Assembly: GCA_029339195.1 (NCBI GenBank)
Contig: JAPTJF010000025.1
Location: forward strand, 1-64,000
Source of the DNA: Micractinium sp. NFX-FRZ
Taxonomy: Eukaryota > Chlorophyta > Trebouxiophyceae > Chlorellales > Chlorellaceae
Reading direction: 5' to 3'
Length of the DNA stretch: 64,000 nt
A model generated the notes under the pieces. That model saw nothing but the letters and a program-made list of their open reading frames with translations, was not told the origin of the DNA and ran no database searches. Below, one piece after another: positions 53,501-64,000 of this stretch (within the stretch, counting starts at the first letter, position 1; each line of letters begins with the position of its first letter). The translations under genes were made by a program, and so were the position numbers.

Positions 53501-56500
53501 ACATGCGCCTTACCCACGACGGCAGCAAGGCCGTGGCTCGCTCACGCTTGCTCCCGAATCACCCCCCGCTTTGTCGCCCAGTGCCCGCCCCTGTTTGGGC
53601 TCCGTTCTGCTCCCGGTCACTCACCAATGTTGAACGCGATCATGCCAACCTGGCACACAGCGACAGCCACCAGGAAGCCGCCATACTGGCTGATGAACCC
53701 AGCGGGGGGCGGCTGCTCTGCCACCTCTCCAATCCCGCCGCTGGCGGCGCCGCTGCCGCCCTTCTCCACGTCTCCCGCAGCGGCGCCCCTGCGCCCCGCA
53801 CCCAGCGCGTCCCCACCATGTGCCGTGTCGTCGTCACCAGCGGCGGCTGTGCTGGCGCCCAGAGTGCTGGCGTCGTCATCCGTGCCGTCATCCTTGCCCA
53901 TTGCAGCCGCCACTGCCATGGAAGCCTTGCTCAGTGCGCTGAACCTGTTGCTTGCGCCCATGGAGGGGCGGCCCATGGAGGAGCGGCCCACAGAGGGTGC
54001 CCCGCTGCGCACAGAAGCGTCGTCTGTGGGCGCCAGGGAGGACGTCTCGCCGGCGTCACGTGGCTCCACCGCCCACGAGCAGGTGGGCAGGCGGCGGCGC
54101 AGGAGCAGCCAGATGAGGAGGCACAGCGCGACGATGAGCGGCAAGATGGCGCGGATGGCGAAAATGACCTCTTTCAGAGGGGACCTGCGTTTGAAAGGCA
54201 GCATACAATGGAGAGGGGCTGGGTGAGTGGGATGCGTAGAGGGGCATCAGGGGCGTGTGTTTGGCACAGCAGGAGGTTGCCCGACAGCGCACACGCCCAG
54301 ACAGGAGGCAGCGGGCAGTTGGCAGCTGGCAGGCAGTTGGCAGGCGGGCGGGCAGGCATCGGATGTGGGCCTGCCCCACCCTGCCACTCCCCAGAGCTTA
54401 GACACCTCACTTGTCAATGGCACTCTCGTTTTGGACCTTGGCTGCGTCCTCCTCAGCCATGCGTTTCACCTGCAAGAGGCACAGCAGAAGCACACATGTT
54501 GGCGAGCCAGCGAGCTTGAAGGGCAGCAAGGTGGGGACAAGCGCGGGCACACACGCTGCTCTGCGCATCGGCTTGGGTAGGCGGGCAGCGAAGTGTGGCT
54601 CAGCACATGCTCAAGCGCAGCGTAGCACGACTCCTGCGCCCTCAACCACAGCACGCCCCAGAGCACAGCACAACCCTGCGCAGCAGGCCCAGCGTCCGCA
54701 CTAGTGCGTGCCTCGACTGGCGTACTCATTAGCGGGCAGCTCAACCGCCAGGCCCCACCACACTATGCCCACCCAAGCATGCCCAGCACAGCACAGCCCA
54801 GCACAACTCACATCCTCATAAGGGTGCATGAGCGACGTCACAATGCCCAGGAGCTCAACCATCAGCACTGGGAACAGGGAGGCCAGGGTGACGATGCCAA
54901 AGCCCTCCAGAGCCTGCCCAGCGCCGGCGGCCACGCTCTGCTCGAGGGCCAGCGTGGCCAGCCGCTTCTGGCGCTGGGAGCGCATGACGCCGATGCCGAG
55001 TGCCAGCAGGATCTGCGGTTGAGGCGGGGGCGGTGTGTGAAGACTTGCGGTGAGGGAGGGGTGAAGACTTGCGGTGAGGGAGGGGCGGATGCTGAGCGGC
55101 GGCTGCCAGCCAGGGTGTGTGCAAACACAGGTGGAGGACCAGGAGGGGCCCAGCAGCTGGGAAGCATGCCTGGCACCGATTCCTCACGGCAAGCGGTAGT
55201 ACTTGCCGGGACAGTGACAGGCCCGGTGGTCACGCCGCCACAGTCCCACGCCACTCCCAGGATGGGCGCCAGGTCGCTGTTACCCCACTGCAGGAGGGAA
55301 GCAGGTGTGTCGTGTACTATTGCATAGTTCACTTGTGCTGCTGCAACGAGTGGGTCAAAACTGGCCGTGTGGCGGAAGCAAGGCAAGCGGGGCACGCTGT
55401 GCACGCTGTGCACCCCTTGACAGCAGGGCGATCTAGCCGCATGCTGCCCTGCACCCTGGGGGCTGCGCTAAGACACACGGCTGTGCGCTGCTTGCCTGCA
55501 TGTAGCAGGCGGCCCCCACGGTGGGTGCCAGGGTGAGGTAGATGAGGGGCTTGAGGGGCCTGCAGGGGGAGGAGGGCGCAGCGCAGCATGCGGGCAAGGG
55601 CACGCGTAGTGGGGCAGCTGCGTCGCTCGCGCCCCGGTGTGGCCCCGGGCCTACGCTAGTACACTGGCGGCTGGCAGGCTGCAGGCGACGTGCAAGGCAG
55701 AGCCATGCACTGCGAGTGCCTTTCGCATGAAGCAGCCTCCACGCATGCTGTGACAAGGTGTGCATGCTGTGCACGCTGTGCCCACCAGTCGCAGATGAAG
55801 CGCAGCGTGCCGATGACCGCAGCCACGCCCACGCCCAGGCCGATGCACAGCACCAGGATTTCCTGCACCAGGGCCAAGCCAGCCAGCCAGGGAACCATTG
55901 AGCCAGCCAGCCAGGGAACCATTGAGCATGGGAACCATTGAGCATGTGCCTTGAATGCCGTCATGACCTGGCGAGGGCATCCTTAGGAATCCTGCTGCCC
56001 CCACCGCATGGCGAGTGTGCGAGTACTCCAGCAGGTGCCCGCCATGCTGGCAGCCCTCCCACACCAAGTTGGCATTCCTGCTGGCAGCTTCCCCCCTATG
56101 GTACCAACACCAGCGGCAGCGGCCTCCCCTAAATCCATCAGTCATGGCACCGCCGCCTGCCCCACCTGCTGCTGGTTCATCAGATAATACAGGTAGGGAG
56201 CCTCCGAGGGGTCCACCTGCCAGGGGGCCAGAGGGGGCCAGGCGGTGCAGCGCGGGTGGTAAGCTTGCAATGCGCACATTACTCAAAGCTTGCAATGCGC
56301 ACGTAGCTCAGAGGCAGGGGCAGGGTAAAGGCATGCACGGGGCTTGCCACTACGCTGCCCGCGGGCTTGAGCAACCCAGGGAGCGGGTGCCAGGCAGGCT
56401 GGCGTGCGGCGCTCCAGCAGGCACTGCCCAGCTTTCCCTGGGGGCTTTGCACTTCATGGCGGCGAAAAACGATTGATTGCATGGTTTATGGTTGAATGTA

Positions 56501-57746
56501 AAGCAGCCAATAAGCAATAAGCTCACCAGTGATGCCAGGGGACGGATGGCGCTGATGGCGGGCTCTGCATATGTGACCAGCACTCCAAGGAAGAAAGAGA
56601 CCAGGAGGACCACTGAAATGTGCACCTTGGCCGGCAGCTCGGCGCCCAGCAGCTCGGCAAAGGGCTGCAGGAGGGGGGCATGGGCGGCACATAGTATGCA
56701 GTGCTCATAAGAAGTTTGTCAGCCAACAAGTAGAGTGAGTGCGGGGGGAGTGCATGGAGTGCTGCTGCCAGCTGCTAGGGCATGAGGGGGACAGGACGGT
56801 GGGGACCCTGGCTGGAAAGCTGTCGGCGGGCCAGTGGGCCAGCAGCCCGGCGGCAGAGGCAGAACTTATGGGTCACTTCTGCCCACCGAGGACGGCATGC
56901 GGGGAGGTCGGGGGCAGAATGCATGGCAAGCCGGCTGGCTGCAGCTGGGCGGGGGCGCGCAAGTGGGGGCATCTGGCGGCGCGGCGGCCAGCCTGGGTGC
57001 CCGCCAAACATTGACAGCAGGAAAGCCTGGCGGTTTGGCTGTGGATCACGTGGGTGCAGTTTGGAGATCCTCTGGGCACTCCAGAAATGCATAAAAAACA
57101 GGGTGCCTCTCTGTGTGCGCTGAACCCAGGCGCTCACCATGATGCAGACGCGCAGGCCCTCCAGGAACGCCATAAGCCCAAAGATGGCGCACACGAGCCC
57201 CATGACCTGCGCTTGCAGCCATGTTATGTGTCAGTGTGGCAGTTAGGGGGTGCGATTGGGGAGATATGTTTGGCAGGGAGTGGGGGCGCACAACAGCCTG
57301 AAAGCTGGGCCGCTCAGATCGCTGGGCACGGTGGCGGGGCGGCGGCGCACGGCTGGCGGCACCGACCTGCAGCCCTGCATCGATTGGGGCCTGCTGGAAG
57401 AAAATGGCCAGCACCAGGATCTGCAACCAGTGATGCGAGGGATGCGGTCGACACATGTTGGAGTGCAAGATGTTTCAAGTCATGAGTCCCACTTTTCAAC
57501 AGTAGAACGGGCAGCGGCGCGCGCGCTCAGACACCGACACATAGCGCGGGGGGCCACCCTCCTGCCTTGCCCTCCCCGCCGTGCCTGGAGCAGGGAGATG
57601 GGTATCACCGCTGCGAGCTGCTCCTTGAAAAGCTGCCAGTAGTGCCAAATGAGGTCTCGGGCTGGAGCGGAGAAGCCCCACCCAACCAGTCGCCGTTCGG
57701 CGCTCTCTGCGCAGCGCGCGCTACACTCTCTGATTCGTGCAAACAT
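50573..57746 (-). CDS. DUF1538-family integral membrane protein (two repeats)
   Basis: Eighteen exons: 57746-57585, 57420-57367, 57206-57138, 56664-56527, 56216-56166, 55862-55786, 55559-55496, 55287-55207, 55012-54812, 54469-54411, 54184-53625, 53322-53223, 52927-52835, 52390-52302, 51968-51921, 51680-51531, 51085-50850 and 50686-50573, 781 aa. Two homologous halves each carry the GGVTTGPVTVP / AGVTTGPVTVP signature (ending near residues 232 and 645) and a FFLGxLxTxAEPAL helix, as in bacterial DUF1538 proteins. In the middle is a polar loop of about 150 residues (RDAGETSSLAP to GGIGEVAEQPP), then QYGGFLVAVAVCQVGMIAF. At least ten hydrophobic helices are expected; the family's transport substrate is not known to me. 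Introns 7 and 8 have GC donors, and introns 1 and 17 possibly do. Confidence 0.88.
50844..50855 (-). other. Candidate GC 5' splice site (GCGCAG/GCAAGT)
   Basis: Best consensus at this exon end, phase 0, but an in-phase GT (AGA/GTCAGC) lies 24 bases earlier, so it is uncertain. Confidence 0.45.
51448..51480. repeat. (CAGCA)n microsatellite
   Basis: Same pentamer as at 23791-23824, in a DUF1538 intron. Confidence 0.92.
55201..55212 (-). other. GC 5' splice site (GTCCCG/GCAAGT)
   Basis: Keeps the family motif GPVTVP joined to ILLALGIG. The alternative GT would delete Val-Pro of the signature. Confidence 0.75.
55490..55501 (-). other. GC 5' splice site (ATGCAG/GCAAGC)
   Basis: Phase-0 join of GAACYMQ to WGNSDLAPILG; the adjacent intron also has a GC donor. 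Confidence 0.8.
55876..55945. repeat. Tandem AGCCAGCCAGGGAACCATTG repeat
   Basis: Two full copies and a third partial copy (GGGAACCATTGAGC) in a DUF1538 intron. Confidence 0.92.
57579..57590 (-). other. Weak candidate GC 5' splice site (CTCCAG/GCACGG)
   Basis: Gives ISLLQ joined to ILVLAIFF in phase. An in-phase GT donor 27 bases on would add nine basic residues. Confidence 0.35.
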
Positions 57747-58773
57747 GCTGGTGGGCTATTTGAAACCAGGTGTAAAATTGCACGATAGAAGGGCTTAGAG
57801 TGCACACATGGCCACTAGGGCATGACCTAGCTGGCAAGTTCTCCAGCGCGGCGTTAGGCAGTCCACAAGAGGGTGCTACGAGAGGGATTGAGACAGTAGT
57901 CCGGTTTCGACTACAGATCAAGCCGGCAGGCGGGGCGCAGCCCTCCTAAGCAGGACTGTACCGGTAGGTCTGCCGCCAGCCAGTGGCTGCACCACAAATT
58001 GGGCGCATAGATGCTTCTGGCTTACTTCAGTGCGCCGGTATTTTGAAATGATATGCGCACGAACAGAGGGGACGGCCAACTCTTGTCTCACTTGTGGGCA
58101 GGCAGCGCGCCACTGCTCTGCAGCTGAGCGGTGCAAACAGCGCAGGCATTATCAACGAACCTAATACAAATGAGTCTTTCCAGTAGAGCACAGAATTCGG
58201 TGAGAGGCCGTGTTAAAAGAATCGTTGGGTCGCGGCATTCATGGAATGGTCAATGGCAAGGATGCATCTGCCCGGCGGCCCAGCGGGCGCGCGATGCGCT
58301 GCACTCCGACGCTCCGTCACGGCAGGGCTTCGGCCTACTGGTCCCTACAGCAAGGCAGGGACATCAGCTTTCCTGCCAGCCCATGTGCTTGCATGTTGAT
58401 GTGTGCATTTCAGCGATACACAGTCATGAGGGAGGCTCACCTGCAAGAGTCTCGCCGATTCAGCACCGCTCAGCTGGCGGCGCCTGTCGCTCCGCTGCGG
58501 CAGAGCCACAGAGGCTTGCGGCGGTGTCGGCGAAGCCATCATAGCTTTTTCCTGTTACATTCGATTCAATTCAGGTCCTACACGCGAGAGTGTAAAGACC
58601 GCCGCTTGCCGAATGGCGCGCGCTTGCTGCGGTGCCTCTGGCCCCGCCTGACCGTGTAACCAGCATTTCGCCAGCCTGGTAACCCAGAAATTGCATCCGG
58701 GGCGCCGCTGACTCCCGTCAGTTTTTTCGGACGGGCGGGCGGTCTGCGGGCGGCTGAACGACTGAGGCTAAGC
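57747..58773. other. Divergent promoter region, DUF1538 / LRR-SFI1 gene
   Basis: About 1 kb of lower-GC sequence between head-to-head genes, without a supported exon. Confidence 0.6.
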
Positions 58774-61700
58774 ATGTCCAGCTCGGGTAGCGGCTATGCG
58801 GGCAGACACCGGGAGCTTGCCGAGCTGCAGCGCGCCTCTGCCGCCGCCCGCCGTCGCCGCTCCTCAGGTGCCGCGCTGTCCTCGCTGCTGGCCCAACAGC
58901 CCAGCAGCTATGACGGGCGCAAGATTGCCGCGGTGGACAAGAACATCGAGTCTTTGGATGTCCTGCCCGACCGCTACGCCGGCGTTAAGGTGCGTGGCGG
59001 ACGTATGCCTAAGCCGCCATCCATGGCCTGTGCTGCTCGTCTCCCTGCCGCCTGCCCCGCCTTGCACCCACACCTAAAACAGCCGCCTGCCCTGCTTGTC
59101 TCTCCAGCCGCGTTCCTCGTCGTGAGCTGCATGGGCAGGCGTGAGGTTTGGTTGCTGCCAGTTGTCCCGCTGCGTGCACCCACCTCGTAGCGCCGCCTCC
59201 GCCCCCGCCCCTCCGCGCCCCTTCCGCCCCCACAGACGCTCTACCTGAGCAAGAACGCGCTGCGCAGTCTGGCAGGTGTGGAGCAGTTCCGCGAGCTGAA
59301 GGCGCTGTCGGCGGCAGACAACCTGCTGACAGACCTGGACTGCCTGCAGGCGCTGCCGGCAGCCGGCATAGCGCTGGAAGCGGCTTCCTTTGAGGGCAAC
59401 CCCATGGCTGACCTGCCCAACTACCGCGCCCACGTCATCCACACGCTGGGGCCGTCCCTGGCGGTGCTGGACAACCGGCCGGTGGGGGCGGAGGAGCGCA
59501 GCGGCGCGGCGGGTGCAGTGGCGCACGAGGCGACCATGCTGGCGCTCATGACCTCCAACGCCTGCCTGGTGCACAAGCTGGGGCGCGGGGTACAGGTGGG
59601 GGCGCACGCGTGCTGGATTGGTTGCCCGGGACGCTGGTGGGTGCTGGCCGGGCTGTGGTAGGCAGCTGGCGCGCTGGCGCTGGGGAAGAAGGTGCAGCAC
59701 ATGGGGTGCCGGCTGCTGGCCTCACAAAGTGCGCTGTTGGCGGATGCCATTTGCCACAGCTGCATGCTGTGGCTGCCAACTGGTTCCAGCGATGCCCTCC
59801 CATATGTGCACTGCAGCTGGTGAGGCTGCACTGCGAGCTGCAGTGTGCGGTGCTGGGCGGGCAGTATGCAGTAAGCGGCGCCAGCGGCGAGCCCCCCGGC
59901 ACCCAGCTGTGCAGCGGGCGTGGCGTCAACCGTATGCTGCAGCTCTGGGACTACGAGAGCACCCTGGGCCGCGAGGTGTGCCACTCACTTTGTGCTGCTG
60001 GTGGGGGTGTGCCTCTGTGGTGCCGTGGCTGGACATTGCTGCCCAGGAGGGTCAAGGTGTTGTGATGCCCTGGCATGAACTGCCTGCCATCCCCCGGAGC
60101 TCTCATCCCACTACTGCAACTGCCACTCATTGCTTTGGCAGGAGCGTCACGCCATCGGGCTGGCCATTCGGCGGGAGGTGGGGCGCCGCTACCGCAAGCT
60201 GCTGACGGCGGGCGCCAAGGCCGAGGGCAGCACAAAGCTGTGGCAGCAGGTGAGAAAGGAGCTGAAGTTGACTTCAAACATTGTTGGCTTGTAGTGGAGG
60301 GAGTGGGCATTGGCAGAGAGCTTGTGGTTCTTCTATGAGCCCAGCCAAGCAAAGTGCACTTCGCTTTCACCCATCTGGAACCTGGGTGTCCCCGCTCGAT
60401 GGACCCCCTCACCTGTCCCCGCCTCCTCGTCTCACCCCTCTCTGCAGGCCTTTGCACAGGTGATGCTGCTGCAGCAGGAGACCATTGCCAGCCTGATGGG
60501 GTTGCTGGAGGAGGCCAAAGCCGAGGCGGCAGCCAGCCTCGCACCTCTCACCCGCCCAGCCTCGCCCACCAAGCGTGCCGCGCTGGAGAGGGAGGCAGAG
60601 GCGCAATCCCGCGTGCGGCAGGACAGGTGGGGTGTCCGACGAGGCGGTGCCGGCAGGCCAGCGGCGGTGGGTGTTGTGTGCTTTGTGTGTCTGTGCGCAC
60701 GCCCGCGCCACGCTCATCATGTCTTGAGGCCAGGTGGTGTCTTGAGCATGAGCCTTGACCCTCCTTGGCCGCTCTGTGGTCCTGTTCATCCCTGTTAGCA
60801 GGGAGGCGCTCATCCAGGAGCTGCGGGATGCGTTCCTGGGCCTGGCAGACGCCCCGGGTCACGCCAACTCGGAGCAGCGGGCGGCGCAGCTGGAGGCGCG
60901 CATTCGGCAGCTGCACACGGCACTGGAGGCAGCAGACGACAGCCCCGGGCATCCAGCTGAGCTGCCGTCGCCGCGTGCATTGTGGGCCATCCAAGCAGTG
61001 CGGCCTGAGGCAGCCCCAGCGTCGCCCACCACGGTCAGGTCGCCGGTGCACCGGCGGGTGGGCAGCGCCTCGCTGAAGAGCGCACTGAAGCAGCAGCAGC
61101 ACCCCAGCAGTGACGGATGGTCCCCAGCCCGCCCAGGCGCGGGTGGTGCCGCCCTGCAGCGGTCGGCCTCAGCGCTGCTGGGTGGGCTGGGTGCTTCGCT
61201 GACTCGGCCAGGCACTGCATCTACCGACACGCGGCAGCATGAGCAGCAGAATGTGCAGCAGCAGCAGCAGCAGCAGCAGTGGCAGGCAGATGATGGGCTG
61301 GCAGTGTATGAGGAGCAGGCTCGGTGCCAGACGCCACGGCCCTTCCAGGGAAGCAGACCAGCCAGCGGGCAGGCCCCACAAGCTCAGGAGCCCAGCAGGC
61401 ATGTGCAGGCTCCTGGCGAGGGAGCGTTGCAGCAGCAGCCTGTGAGACAGCAGATGGCTAGCAGGCCGCCGTTCAGGCCTGCCTCTGCCTCTGCTGCTGG
61501 CAGCCCCGCGCGTGCACCGCCTGGCGGCCCGGTGCGCCCCTCCTCTGGCAGCCCGCCTCAGGTGGGATCAGGTGGCAGGAATGCATGTGACTGAGGGGGT
61601 GGCGGAGGTGACTGACAGCAAATACATCCAGCAGCGTGCTGCATGCTGTCGTGCGAGCTGTGCCCCCAATCCCGCTGCTGCGCCTGCTGCAGTGGACACC

Positions 61701-64000
61701 CAACCCTCTGGCTCGCACCACCAGCACTGGCGGCGGCGGCGGCGGCGGCGGCTCCCCGGGCGCAAGTAGCCCCCGCAAGAACGGCTTGCAGGAGGTGCTG
61801 CGGCTCCTGGAGAGAGAGGGCCGGCTGAACCAGGTGAGCAGCAATCACAGCGCTGACCCGTGTGCACCTGATGCAAACATGTTGGCTTTCCTGCTTGCCT
61901 CAAAGCATGGCTGGTGGAGGCAGCAGGTTGTCGAGGCGCGCCAGCACTGCACTGACAGGCCGGCTCTGCTTTACTGATGCATGCCTTCAGATGTGCTGAC
62001 TTGTTGTGTACTGCTGCGTCTCATCCCTCCCGCCCCTTCCCCTCCATCCACCTCAGCTGGAGGCGCTCAAGTCGGCGGTGGCCCAGTACGAGACCCATGC
62101 GGCAGAGCTGCAGGCGGGCAACACCGAGCTGGCAGAGGCGCTGCAGCAGGTGCAGCAGCACGCGTGTGAGCTGGAGGAGAAGCTGGCGGCCCAGAGGGCC
62201 GCAGCAGAGAAGCAGGCAGCGGCGGCAGCAGCGCAGCTGGCATCTCTGCGGCACGCTCATGGGGAGCAGCTGGCTGCGGCCCACATGCAGCAGGCAGAGG
62301 CAGAGTCTGTACAGCGGCAGCAGGCGCAGCAGCTGCAGGAGCTGGAGTGCAAGCTGGAAGAGGCGCTGGCCAGCCGGCAGGCGCTGCAAGCGCAGCTGGA
62401 GGTGACCGCAGCAGAACAGAAGCGCTTGTTAGAGGAAGCCGCGGAGCAGCGCGAAGCGGCGGCTGCTATGGCGCAGCGTGAGCGGGCGGCCGCGGCTGCG
62501 GTGGAGTCGCAGCTGATGGCCCGGGTGGCTGAGCTGGAGGCGCGGAAGGCGGTGCACCTGAGCATGACGGTGCAGTCGTATGAGGAGGAGTGGCAAGCAG
62601 AGGCGGCGCGTGCAGCCGCACTGGAGGAGCGGGCGGTAGAGCTGTCGGTGCGGTTGGCGGCTCATCAGCAGCGGGAACAGCTCAAGGAAGCCTGGTGAGG
62701 AGACATGAGGGCGGGGCGGAAGGCAGGTTTTGGGTGGCATTCACTTGCGGGCTTTCTGACAAGTTGATGGGGCAGCAGGCTACAACAAGCGGACGTCTGC
62801 GTGCGGCGACTCAGCTTTAGCAGAACAAGCTGACGTCTGCGTGCGGGGACTCGGCCGTGGCGAGCTGTGCTCTCACTTTATGCGCTCAACATGTTGCTCC
62901 ACCTGCCTCCCCCTGGCTGCAGTGCCCAGCTGGCGGCCCGTGCCGTGCTGCGCCGTGTGCTGTACCACTGGCGTGACGCCGCCTCTGAGTCTGCCTACCT
63001 TGGCGCGCTGCGGCAGCAGGCCGAGGCGCTGCACCGCCGCCATGTGCTGGCCGCCTGGCTGGCCAAGTGGCGGGTGGCCGTGCATCGCAGCCAGCTTCTG
63101 GCAGCGCTACAAGCGCAGCGGCAGCGCCGCCAGATGCAGGCTGCCTGGCAGACGTGGTGCACGTACCGGCAAGACTGCGTGGTGCACCGCGGCTTGGAGG
63201 CCGCCGCCCACCTGCACCGCCAGCACGCGCTGCTGCGGCAAGCCTTTGTGTCCTGGCAGGCCGTGGTGGTGACTTCGCGGCAGGTGGAGCTGCCATACAG
63301 CCACCCCACCATGCAGGCCGCCGCCCGACTGCAGCGCCTCCGCCTGCTGCGAACCTTCTTTGCCGCCTGGCGGGGGCACATGGCCGAGCATGTGCTGCCG
63401 CGCATGGCAGCAGTGCAGCTGCGGGTGCTGGAGCAGTTTATGGGCAGCCAGCGGCGTGCGCTTGCAGCCTGGCAGCAGTATGTGGAGCAGCGGCGGGAGG
63501 GCAAGCTGCAGAAGGTAACAGTGCACGGGTTTGTGCAGGGGGCTGTGTTCATGCTGAGGGATGTGCACGCTCCTGCGGGCGCCTGCGAGCACTACTCAAG
63601 GCCGTGCAGCGCTGCATTTGCATATGGGACGCAGCCTGTGCACTCAGCCCCTGTGCCCGGCCATCTACTTGCCTGCAGGCTGTCGCCCAGGAGCACCGCC
63701 TGCGTTGCTTGCTGCTGCACTGGCGGCAGGCTGCCCACGAGTGCAAGGAGCAGCGCACTGCTGCTGTGCGCGCCGCCTTCACCAGCCAGCAGCTGCTGCT
63801 GCGCAGGGGCTGGCGGGTCTGGCAGCTGGCGGTGCAGGAGAAGCGTCAGCGGGTGCAGCACAAGGCACTTGCTGAGCAGCACCTGCGCCAGAAGCTGCTG
63901 GCTCACGGCTGGGCCAAGTGGCAGGAGTGGACGGCCCTGTGCCGGCGCATGGGGCAGCGGCACGCGGCGCGACTGCAGACGTCAGCGTTTGCTTCCTGGC
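58774..64000 (+). CDS. LRR, coiled-coil and SFI1-like repeat protein (3' end outside window)
   Basis: Ten exons in the window: 58774-58989, 59236-59595, 59817-59975, 60142-60249, 60448-60626, 60802-61561, 61693-61833, 62057-62694, 62923-63514 and 63679 onward, at least 1158 codons. The N-terminus has LRRs of the SDS22/LRRCC1 kind (LYLSKNALRSLAGVEQF, LSAADNLLTDLDCLQAL) closed by the cap NYRAHVIHTLGPSLAVLDNR. A Ser/Pro/Gln-rich linker follows, then a long coiled coil (about residues 640-853). From about 854 come repeats with aromatic residues every 20-35 positions: LYHWRDAA, LAAWLAKWRVA, AAWQTWCTYR, FVSWQAVV, FFAAWRGH, LAAWQQYV, LLHWRQAA and GWRVWQLA. This is the pattern of SFI1 centrin-binding repeats. 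The likely role is a basal body/centriole or spindle-pole scaffold binding centrin, comparable with LRRCC1/VFL1 in its N-terminal plan. Confidence 0.82.
62782..62852. repeat. 40-bp-spaced duplication in LRR-SFI1 intron
   Basis: AACAAGCxGACGTCTGCGTGCGGxGACTC occurs at 62782-62812 and 62822-62852, in intron 8. Confidence 0.92.

Overview
This is nuclear DNA of a eukaryote, most likely a chlorophyte green alga of the Chlorella type. The window is very GC-rich. Nearly every gene is cut into short exons by small GT-AG introns, TGTAA polyadenylation motifs follow several stops, and a nuclear gene for a plastid-type acyl carrier protein with a transit peptide is present. Families typical of algae and plants also occur: MORC, CPP/TSO1, a PGSIP-like GT8 and an apple-like cysteine-rich protein. 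No tRNA, rRNA, CRISPR array or intact transposon was seen. I modelled about 105 introns by hand. Joins were accepted when phases matched and, where possible, when family conservation continued across the junction.

Layout. 1-5465 (-): LRR plus kinase gene, 3' end outside the window. 6060-8072 (-): secreted protein with two ShKT-like domains. 8818-11378 (+): cupin protein. 12386-14280 (-): plastid acyl carrier protein. 15247-20079 (-): CXC (tesmin/TSO1/LIN54-type) DNA-binding protein. 21235-26494 (-): MORC-family protein with eroded ATPase motifs. 27692-28802 (-): small cytochrome b5-like protein with a signal peptide. 30388-33509 (+): membrane-anchored apple-like protein. 34467-39672 (-): GT8 glycosyltransferase. 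40233-41636 (+): unknown acidic, Cys-cluster protein. 42674-48259 (-): J-domain protein with a Cys/His box. 48537-48889 (+) and 48899-49498 (-): two small uncertain genes. 50573-57746 (-): DUF1538 membrane protein. 58774 to the end (+): LRR / coiled-coil / SFI1-like repeat protein of centrosomal type, truncated by the window edge.

The genes do not form a pathway or operon. Two adjacent, possibly related functions are chromatin/transcription (CPP and MORC neighbours) and endomembrane or wall proteins (cytochrome b5-like, apple-like and GT8).

Three features of the DNA itself stand out. (1) Introns are filled with degenerate tandem copies of the neighbouring exon's edge together with its splice site, in at least five genes. 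(2) GC-AG introns are unusually frequent, and six of the best cases read AG or CG followed by GCAAGC/T. (3) A near-perfect 268-bp inverted repeat sits inside an intron of the glycosyltransferase gene.
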